From Sorghum bicolor (taxonomy: Eukaryota > Streptophyta > Magnoliopsida > Poales > Poaceae): a DNA stretch of 64,000 bases. How positions within the stretch are numbered: the first letter of the stretch is position 1; every line of letters begins with the position of its first letter. The stretch spans positions 1,061,061 through 1,125,060 of the forward strand of contig NW_018396398.1 of NCBI RefSeq assembly GCF_000003195.3, read 5' to 3'. This document shows, one piece after another, positions 1 to 7,579 of this stretch. The position numbers and the translations under genes are program-made. The notes beneath the pieces are model-generated. The model saw only the letters and a list, made by a program, of their open reading frames with translations. It made no database searches and was not told the origin of the DNA.

Positions 1-6
1 CATTTG

Positions 7-2192
7 GTGCGTCCAAAATGGTTTCATAGCCTATGCTGCATTATGTGCAAACCTTGCACCTATCTTGCACTGAATCTAACATAGTCTCCAAACAGACTAA
101 AGCAAGATTTCATATGACACACGTCATCTAGGAGTTCCATCATGTGCGTTTAGATTGATTTGCAAGCATTTGGTATGTTCCATGCAAACCGTGCACCTAT
201 CTTGCATCAAGATTAGCATTATCTCCAAACAGACCGAACCGAGCATCCACTTGATCCCCTTCACCTAGGAGTACCAACAAGTGCGTCCAAAAAGGTTTCT
301 TAAACTATGGTGCATTAGGTGCAAACTGTGCACCTATCTTGCATCGAAACTAACAATGTCTCCAAATGGACTGAAGTGAGATTCCATATGACACACGTCA
401 TCAAGGAGTTCCATCGGGTGCATCCAAATTGATTTCCAAGCATATGGTATGTTCCATGCAAATCATGCACCTACCTTGCATAAGGATTAGAACTATCTCC
501 AAACTGACCGAACCAAGCTTCCACTTGAGCCTCTTCACCGAGGAGTACCAAATAGTTCGTCCAAAGTGGTTTCTTTGACTATGGTGCATTAGGCGCAAAC
601 TGTGCACCTATCTTGCACTAAAACTTACAATGTCTACAAACGCACCGAAGCAAGATTCCATATGACACACGTCATCTATGAGTTCCATTGGGTGCGTCCA
701 ATTTGATTTCTAAGCATATGGTATGTTCCTTGCAAATCATGCACCTATCTTGCATCAAGATTAGCACTATCTCCAAACAGATCAAACCGAGCTTCCACTT
801 GAGCCTCTTCACCGAAGTACCAACAGGTGCTTCCAAAATGGTTTCTTAAACTATGGTGCATTGGGCGCAAAGCATGCACATAACTTGCACCGAAACTAAC
901 ACTTTTTCTAAATAGACCAAAGCAAGATTCCATATGACACACGTCATCAAGGAGTTCCATCGGGTGCATCCAAATTGATTTCCAAGCATATGGTATGTTC
1001 CATGCAAACCGTGCACCTTTCTTCCATCAAGATTAGCACTATCTCTAAACAGACCGAACCGAGCTTCCACTTGAGCTTCTTCATCTAGGAGTACAAACAG
1101 GTGCGTTAAAAATGGTTTCTTCAACTATGGTGCATTAGGCACAAACTATCCACCTATCTTGCACCGAAACTAACATTGTCTCCAAACAGACCGAAGCGAG
1201 ATTCCATGACACATGTCATCTAGGAGTTCCATTGGGTGCGTCCAAAATGATTTCTTAACATATGGTACGTTCCATGCAAAATGTGAAACTATCTTGCATC
1301 AAGATTAGCACTGTATCCGAACAAACCAAATCGAGCCTCCACTTGAGCCTCTTCAACTCCGAGTACCATCGGGTGCGTCTAAAATGGTTTCTTAGCCTAT
1401 GGTGCATTAGGCGTATATCGTGCACATATCTTCTACCAAAACTAACACTATCTCTAAACGAACTGAAGCAAGATTCCGTATGAGACACATCATCAAGGAG
1501 TTATATCAGGTGCGTCCTAATTGATTTCTGAGCATATCGTATGTTCCATACAAACCGTGAATCTATCTTGCATCAAGATTAGCACTATCTCCAAACAGAC
1601 CAAATCGAGCATTCACTTGAGCCCTTTGACCTAGGAGTACCCTCGGGTGCGTCCAAAATGGTTTCTTATCCTATGGTGCATTATTTGCAAACCATACACC
1701 TATGTTGCAATGAAACTAACACTGTCTCTAAACGAACCGAAGTAAGATTCCATATGCACATGTCATCTAGGAGTTCCATATAGTGTGTCCAATTTGATTT
1801 TTGAGCATATGGTATGTTCCATGCAAATTGTGCACCTATCTTGCATCAAGATTAGCACTATCTCTAAACAGATAAAACTGAGCCTCCACTTGAGCCTCTT
1901 CACCTAGGAGTACCAACAGGTGCTTCCAAAATGGTTTGTTAGACTTTAGTGCATTAGACGCAAACCGTGCACATATCTTGCACCAAAACTAATACTGTCT
2001 CTAAGCAGACCAACGCGAGATTCCATATGACACACGTCATCAAGGAGTTCTATTGGGTGTTTCCAAATTAAATTCTAAGCATATGGTACGTTCCATGCAG
2101 ACCGTGCATGTATCTTGCATCAAGATTAACACTATCTCCAAATAGACCAAACCGAGCTTTCACTTGTGCCTTTTACCTAGGAGTACGATTGG
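7..2192. repeat. Canonical 16-monomer higher-order repeat unit (2,186 bp)
   Basis: The A-class monomer with the diagnostic word cctatgctgcattatgtgc starts at 7 and recurs at 2193. The one with tctccaaatgga starts at 281 and recurs at 2467. Between them lie eight distinct A/B dimers in fixed order. Diagnostic words include cctaccttgcataagg (B1), acttacaatgtctac (A2), gttccttgcaaatcatg (B2), gtttctaaa (A3), ttaacatatggtacg (B4), ttctaccaaaac with gagttatatcag (A5), gcatatcgtatg (B5), ttatcctatgg (A6), ctaatactgtctctaagc (A7) and gcatttggtatg (B8). Period and order are read directly; the monomer names are mine. Confidence 0.8.
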
Positions 2193-3186
2193 GTGCGTCC
2201 AAAATGGTTTCTTAGCCTATGCTGTATTATGTGCAAACCTTGCACCTATCTTGCACTAAAACTAACACTGTCTCCAAACAGACCGAACAAAGATTTCGTA
2301 TGACACACGTTATCTAGGAGTTCCATCATGTGCGTCCACATTGATTTCCAAGCATTTGGTATGTTCCATGCAAACCGTGCACCTATCTTGCATCAAGATT
2401 AGCACTATCTCTAAACACACCGAACTGAGCATCCGCTTGAGCCCCTTCACCTAGGAGTATAAACAGGTGCGTCCAAAATGGTTTCTTAGACTATGGTGCA
2501 TTAGGTGCAAACTGTGCACCTATCTTGCACCGAAACTAACAATGTCTCCAAATGGAACGGTGAGATTCCATATGACACATGTCATCAAGGAGTTCCATCG
2601 GGTGCATCCAAATTGATTTCCAAGCATATGGTATGTTCCATGCAAACCATGCACCTACCTTGCATAAGGATTAGCACTATCTCCAAACTGACCGAACCAA
2701 ACTTCCACTTGAGCCTCTTCACCCAGGAGTTCCAAATAGTGCGTCTATGGTTTCTTAGACTATGGTGCGTTAGGCGCAAACTGTGCACCTATCTTGCACT
2801 AAAACTTACAATGTCTACAAACAGACCAAAGCAAGATTCCATATGACACACGTCATCTAGGAGTTCCATTGGGTGCGTCCAAATAGATTTCTAAGCATAT
2901 GGTACGTTCCTTGCAAATCATGCACCTGTCTTGCATCAAGATTAGCACTATCTCCAAACAGATGAAACCGAGCTCCCACTTGATCCTCTTCACCGAAGTA
3001 CCAACAGGTGCTTCCAAAATGGTTTCTCAGACTATGGTGCATTAGGCGCAAACCATGCACATAACTTGCACTCAAACTAACACTGTTTCTAAACAGAACA
3101 AAGCGAGATTCCATATGACACACGTCATCAAGGAGTTCCATCGGGTGCATCCAAATTGATTTCCAAGCATATGGTCTGTTCCATGC

Positions 3187-3191
3187 AAACC
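3187..3191. other. 5' target-site duplication of the gypsy element (aaacc)
   Basis: aaacc lies directly before the TG of the 5' LTR and is repeated at 15085-15089 after the CA of the 3' LTR. The matching empty site, a single aaacc, is at 20761-20765 in the second copy of the duplicated satellite block. Confidence 0.95.
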
Positions 3192-3876
3192 TGTTGACAC
3201 CATTTTTGGGCACGTGTCCAGGATGGCAGGATAGGGTGGCAGTACGATGCGGGTTGCTGGTAGGGATGGTTGCCGATGAAGGAAAGGTTGAGTGTGACTA
3301 AGTCCTCAGGCAGTAATATGGTGCCGATGACCAAGTAAAAGGGTCTGCCGATGACTATGGCAAGGGGATTGCCGATGACGCGAAGGAGGAGTCCGGAAGC
3401 TGCCAGTTGTCATGTGGAGGAGTTTCGGTTTGTCACGAAGGATGATTTTATTATTTCCTTAGTTATTCGCATCGTTTTGTATACGGGTTCCGTGTAATTT
3501 GGAATTCGAATTCTAATCGTGTCTGGTCGTAGCTCTTTGAGCAGGGTACAAATATAAGCCCTAGGACCTTGTAATCAGGACATCTATCAATCAATCAAAC
3601 ACACGTTTTACTCATATTCCAGCATTTACTTTTCGACGACTTCGTCATACGTTTTCTTTTTACGAGTTCTTAGGAATTCGTCGACTCAAGCTCGGCGTAT
3701 CCTCAAGTTCCACGTGAGTACCTCTTAGCCGTGACATCCGGGCGCATCGCTGTTGTCAGGACTAAAGTATTCGAGTTATCACCATTGCCGATAGTAAGGT
3801 CAAATCGGCTGGCACGCCTTAACGTTTGGATCGGGTATTAGCCCTTTGTGTTTGCAGATTAGTTTTTGCATCAACA
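3192..3876 (+). repeat. 5' LTR of the gypsy element
   Basis: Starts tgttgacacc and ends tttgcatcaaca; 685 bp, the same length as the 3' LTR. It holds six GCCGAT/ATCGGC hexamers. Its TATA-like segment near 3547 reads tacaaatataag where the 3' LTR has tataaatataag. Confidence 0.95.
3546..3558 (+). promoter_or_regulatory. Putative core promoter (TATA region) of the 5' LTR, altered
   Basis: The run gggtacaaatataagccc corresponds to gggtataaatataagccc in the 3' LTR, so the first TATA motif has one T/C change. A second overlapping atata remains. The role as core promoter is inferred from its A/T-rich form and its position upstream of the 3' half of the LTR. Confidence 0.5.
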
Positions 3877-3900
3877 CATCTTTTGGCACGCCCGGTGGGA
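3877..3900 (+). other. Primer-binding-site-like sequence
   Basis: Directly after the LTR comes catcttt, then tggcacgcccggtggga. Many grass Tat-type elements have a closely similar GC-rich stretch at this place. I infer it is the minus-strand primer site but did not assign the tRNA. It is clearly not the initiator-Met type (tggtatcagagc). Confidence 0.6.
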
Positions 3901-3916
3901 CAGATTCAAGATCAAC

Positions 3917-6013
3917 ATGTCAATCTCTGACCTCGATCAAGACAACGTCATCCCCGTGACGGAAGCTAACCTCAAGGATGAGCAGAAGCAAGCTATTGCC
4001 CAAGCCATGGAAGAGTTCAGGCAGCAATGCTTGAAGTCTTTCAGCATAAACAGGAGCGGCGAAGTGGTCCAGAAAGATGCACTGCCGGCACCACGGCAGG
4101 ACACCTTTGACGCCAATCCTGGCAAGCTTCAAGACATGGTTGATAATGCCATCAATCGAGCGTTGATTAACCAAGCTGGTGTATTGTCTAATACGGTTTT
4201 CAACGCCGTGGCAAGAACCTTCAAGGAAGGACAAATCCCGCCGGATTATGTGGGCCCTTCCCATCATCAACCCACGGCACCAGAGGTCACGGCTCCATCG
4301 GCTGCCTTGACAAGTGCGAGTGCACAGTCTGTCGTTCCTCCGAGTACATTGGGGACTACTGGCGCACTATCTATGCCGATGGCAACCAACCCACAAATTT
4401 CAGTTGGGCAGCATAAACTGACAACAGATATGTTGGCATCGGCAATGTCGGGGTTAACTCTTCCTCCTAACTGGTGGGGTTATGGTATGCCTCCAGAGTT
4501 GACGCCGGGAACATCACAGATAACTGACATGAGGGGCAAAACTCCTATGACATCGGCACCTTCCAATGTGCCGGTGAACCAGAGTCCTCGGTATACCACA
4601 ACTACTACTGCAAGGCCTCACACTGGAAATCCTCAAGATTCAATGTTCCAGATGCCTAACGCATCGGCAGAGTCAATGCTGACGCAACAGAGGCCTATGG
4701 CCCAGTCAGGGTATGTCAATTCAACGACGGTACCCAATTACCAATCATCGGCAGCACCTATGCCGATGAACGCTAATAATGGATGGCTTGGACAGCAAGC
4801 CTTTCCACAATCGCCCCAGCAGGGTTATCAGACTACGGGGTTCCAGCAAGGGCAGGTTTATCCCGGATTCCAAGGTCAGGGAATTCCCAACCAGCCAATA
4901 AATTTTGGACAGCAACTCGGAGGACAGCCAATCAGTGGACAGCAGTTTGGTAGTCCGCAGATTGGAGGACAGGTGACCAATACGATGTTCCATACAGGTC
5001 ACGTCCCAAACAGACACGTGGAGGTTCGCCACCAAGTGCCACATCCGCAGCCGCCTCATCGGCAAGATGCCGATGATTATTGGGCCGATAAGATTGCTGA
5101 AGTAATGAGGGAACAATTTGGGATAAAACCCAAAGTCAACACTTATTCTTATCGGACACCGTATCCTCCAGCGTATGATTTGATACCGCTTCCACATCGG
5201 TACAAGGTACCGGATTTTACAAAGTTTTCCGGACAGGACGACACGTCAACCATGGAGCATGTCAACAGGTTCATTATTCAATGTGGAGAGGCTGGTAACA
5301 GGGACGAATTAAGGGTTCGTCTATTTTCGTCATCACTGTCTGGATCGGCCTTTACTTGGTTCATATCATTACCTCCCAACTCAGTAATTACTTGGGCCGA
5401 TCTAGAGAAGCAATTCCACAGATACTTCTTCTCAGGGGTTCATGAGAAGAAGATCACCGACTTGGTTAAGTTGAGGCAACGTAATGATGAGTCGGTTGAG
5501 GGATTTGTGCAGAGGATACGAGAGGTCAAGAATAAATGCTATAGCCTGGTTCTGGATGATCGGCAGCTAGCCGATTTGGCTTTCCAGGGTTTGTTGCCAC
5601 ATATCAGGGATAAGTATGCTTCTCAGGAGTTCGAAAGTTTAAGTCACTTGGTGCAGAGGATATCTGATCAAGACATCAAGCCTTTCGAGCCTAAGAGGGC
5701 ATGGAATAAGAAAGTCTCATTTGTTGATGAAGCAACAAGCTCGGATTCCGATGAAGAACCAGTAATCGGTTTGGCAGAGTGGGTAAAAAACAAGAAGCCG
5801 ATGTCTTGTCCTTTTGGGCAGAAAGAACCAGAGAAGTTTGCCTTTGACACCGCCAAGGCCGATAGGATATTTGACTTTCTACTTCAGGAAGGTCAAATCA
5901 AACTGTCACCTAACCACGTGATCCCGTCGGCAGAAGAGTTGAAGAGGATGAGATATTGCAAGTGGCATAATGCAACTTCACATGACACCAACGAGTGCAA
6001 AGTATTCAGATAG
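3917..6013 (+). CDS. Gag polyprotein of the gypsy element
   Basis: Capsid/nucleocapsid protein that packages the element's RNA in cytoplasmic virus-like particles. The ATG at 3917 (MSISDLDQDN) is preferred: the open frame reaches upstream only to a TTG inside the LTR end and PBS. Residues 1-400 are low complexity and rich in Q, G, P and T, including a QQG/GQQ stretch near 4790-4970. The conserved retrotransposon Gag domain follows at about residues 430-560 (nt 5215-5600), with the LSGSAFTWF and FHRYFFSG motifs. A CxxHx4Hx4C zinc-knuckle-like motif lies near 5957-5998. The frame ends at TAG 6011-6013 and continues open in the same frame afterwards, so the stop either interrupts a Gag-Pol ORF or separates Gag from Pol. 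Tat-type Gag is usually long, so the length fits. Confidence 0.85.
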   Translation: MSISDLDQDNVIPVTEANLKDEQKQAIAQAMEEFRQQCLKSFSINRSGEVVQKDALPAPRQDTFDANPGKLQDMVDNAINRALINQAGVLSNTVFNAVARTFKEGQIPPDYVGPSHHQPTAPEVTAPSAALTSASAQSVVPPSTLGTTGALSMPMATNPQISVGQHKLTTDMLASAMSGLTLPPNWWGYGMPPELTPGTSQITDMRGKTPMTSAPSNVPVNQSPRYTTTTTARPHTGNPQDSMFQMPNASAESMLTQQRPMAQSGYVNSTTVPNYQSSAAPMPMNANNGWLGQQAFPQSPQQGYQTTGFQQGQVYPGFQGQGIPNQPINFGQQLGGQPISGQQFGSPQIGGQVTNTMFHTGHVPNRHVEVRHQVPHPQPPHRQDADDYWADKIAEVMREQFGIKPKVNTYSYRTPYPPAYDLIPLPHRYKVPDFTKFSGQDDTSTMEHVNRFIIQCGEAGNRDELRVRLFSSSLSGSAFTWFISLPPNSVITWADLEKQFHRYFFSGVHEKKITDLVKLRQRNDESVEGFVQRIREVKNKCYSLVLDDRQLADLAFQGLLPHIRDKYASQEFESLSHLVQRISDQDIKPFEPKRAWNKKVSFVDEATSSDSDEEPVIGLAEWVKNKKPMSCPFGQKEPEKFAFDTAKADRIFDFLLQEGQIKLSPNHVIPSAEELKRMRYCKWHNATSHDTNECKVFR

Positions 6014-6076
6014 CAGCTGCAATCGGCTATAGAGTCAGGGAGAATCAAGTTTGACAGTTCTAAAGCCCAGAAGCCG

Positions 6077-7564
6077 ATGAAGATAGACCAACATCCTTTC
6101 CCGACAAACATGTTGGACGCCAAGGGGAAGGCTAAGGTCTTAACATCGGAAACAGCGGAGAAGAGTGCATCGGTAGATCCTCAGCATCAAGTTACTACTG
6201 CCGATGCAAGAAGTAAGGGCTTGGTCCAGGAAGGAACTGGCTCAGGAAGGCTTCCTCGATCTGGCATCGTCATAACTCATAGAAGGCCTCGAGAGAGATG
6301 GCAACAACGGGAAGATCGGTATCGGCGCCAGCAGGAAGATTATCAACGAGAAGAAGAAAGACGCCGACAGGAGTGGAATCGGCACAGGGATCATTGGAAT
6401 TGCCCCTTCTTCATCCATTGTTGGGAGGAAAATATCAAGCTCCCTACTGTCAGAGATTGCCCTGAGTGCAACGGTTATGATCGGTACGATAGGAACGATC
6501 GGCGTTATCATGATGATGAACGGCGATTTAATGGGCCGATCAGAGGAAGGGCGTCAGTTCATGATCGGCTTGGGGGCAGGCTTAGCGTTCGCGATCGGCT
6601 CGGTGACCGTGTCCAGTATTTTCCCAGGAACCAGGAAGAGCTTGAGGAGATGGCTAATGCGCGGGTTCCCGATGAGTTTATATTTTGCAGAGATGCTAAC
6701 ACACATCGTATGGAGTCGAGGGAGAATCGACGCCCGGCAGTAAGGCAAAGGTCACTTCCTCCATGGTGCCCTCAAGGATTAACCAAGACACAGAAAAGGA
6801 GGTTGCAGCGAGAAAGGCAGGAGGAGTTAAATAAGGGAGAAAGTTCTGAAAGTCGGCAGCCGGCAGACACTAAGAGGGAAGGTCCATCGGCAGGCGTCAA
6901 CATGGTATTCATGTTGCCGATGGAGTTTCTTGCACCAGCCAGTGACGATGAGTTGGGATTTTCTGATCAGATAGCGCAGTTGGCTCTGGATCCGATGACG
7001 GCTATCTTTGAGAAACCTGCTGATAACGAGAGGCAGCATCTTAAAGCTCTGTTCCTCAAAGGAAGGATTGATGGGCAGCCAATGACTAAGATCCTGGTTG
7101 ATGGTGGAGCTGCTATTAATATTATGCCATATGCAGTATATCGGAAGCTTGGGAGAGGGGATCAAGATTTGACCAAGACCGATATGATGCTCAAAGACTT
7201 TGAGGGAAACGTGTCTCCGGTCAAGGGGGCGATATGTGCAGAGTTGACCATCGGCAGCAAAACCTTGCCGACAACCTTTTTCGTGATCAGCGGGAAAGGT
7301 GCCTACAATTTATTATTAGGGAGAGATTGGATTCATGCCAATTGTTGTGTCCCATCTACAATGCATCAGTGCTTGGTTCAGTGGGTAGGTGACAAGATTG
7401 AGATCGTCCCAGGGGATTCTTCTTATGTTATCGCATCGGCAGAAGCGGATACTTATGAAAAGACTAGGTGCATTTCAGGAGAAGTTTGGGAGAAGGATTT
7501 TCTCAAAGTTGCCGATTATGAGATTCCACCGATCCAAGCAGTCGGTTCTGACGACGGTTTTTAA
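6077..7564 (+). CDS. Gag C-terminal region and aspartic protease of the gypsy element
   Basis: Continues the gag frame. The sequence is open from 6014, so the ATG at 6077 is only the first Met after the TAG and may not be a real start. The first third is very basic and rich in R, Q, E and D. A second Cys/His cluster (CPFFIHCW ... DCPEC) lies near 6400-6470; I remember this type of cluster from Tat elements. The retroviral-type aspartic protease follows, with active site LVDGGAAINIMP near residue 340 (nt 7096-7131) and GRDWIHAN near 7320. DGG in place of DSG/DTG is common in this lineage. The protease would cut the polyprotein in the particle. The frame ends at TAA 7562-7564, after which the same frame opens again into RT, with material missing between. 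Confidence 0.8.
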   Translation: MKIDQHPFPTNMLDAKGKAKVLTSETAEKSASVDPQHQVTTADARSKGLVQEGTGSGRLPRSGIVITHRRPRERWQQREDRYRRQQEDYQREEERRRQEWNRHRDHWNCPFFIHCWEENIKLPTVRDCPECNGYDRYDRNDRRYHDDERRFNGPIRGRASVHDRLGGRLSVRDRLGDRVQYFPRNQEELEEMANARVPDEFIFCRDANTHRMESRENRRPAVRQRSLPPWCPQGLTKTQKRRLQRERQEELNKGESSESRQPADTKREGPSAGVNMVFMLPMEFLAPASDDELGFSDQIAQLALDPMTAIFEKPADNERQHLKALFLKGRIDGQPMTKILVDGGAAINIMPYAVYRKLGRGDQDLTKTDMMLKDFEGNVSPVKGAICAELTIGSKTLPTTFFVISGKGAYNLLLGRDWIHANCCVPSTMHQCLVQWVGDKIEIVPGDSSYVIASAEADTYEKTRCISGEVWEKDFLKVADYEIPPIQAVGSDDGF

Positions 7565-7579
7565 TGGATAGATACGCCG

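Larger units (their letters stand above)
1..3191. repeat. Centromeric 137-bp satellite array, block 1
   Basis: Tandem 137-bp monomers: boundaries marked by gtgcgtcc-like words fall at 7, 144, 281 and 418, exactly 137 bp apart. Two classes alternate. Class A has an aaaatggtttctta core and ends in a gattccatatgacacacg segment. Class B has an aattgatttc core, then gcatatggtatgttccatgc, and ends in cttcacctaggagtacc. Both share the cctatcttgca and tctccaaacaga words. The unit length and words fit the CEN38/SCEN class of Andropogoneae centromere satellites, from memory and not searched. The block stops at the gypsy insertion; its last five bases, aaacc, are the target-site duplication. No genes. 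Confidence 0.9.

Noticed and set aside
401..3334. Many 60-130 codon ORFs with recurring peptides (for example LISKHMVCSMQT or MHSLRLMHHS) on both strands through all satellite blocks
   Set aside because: They recur with the 137/274-bp period on both strands, cross monomer boundaries, are broken irregularly and have no start context. They are translations of the satellite, not genes.
3866..3916. Upstream extension of gag into the LTR end and primer site
   Set aside because: Needs a TTG start and would translate the LTR terminus and PBS; the ATG at 3917 is the natural start.
3920..4270. Minus-strand ORFs opposite gag and pol (also 4745-5197, 6242-6511, 6827-7165)
   Set aside because: Shadows of the plus-strand coding frame, without splice context or recognisable motifs.
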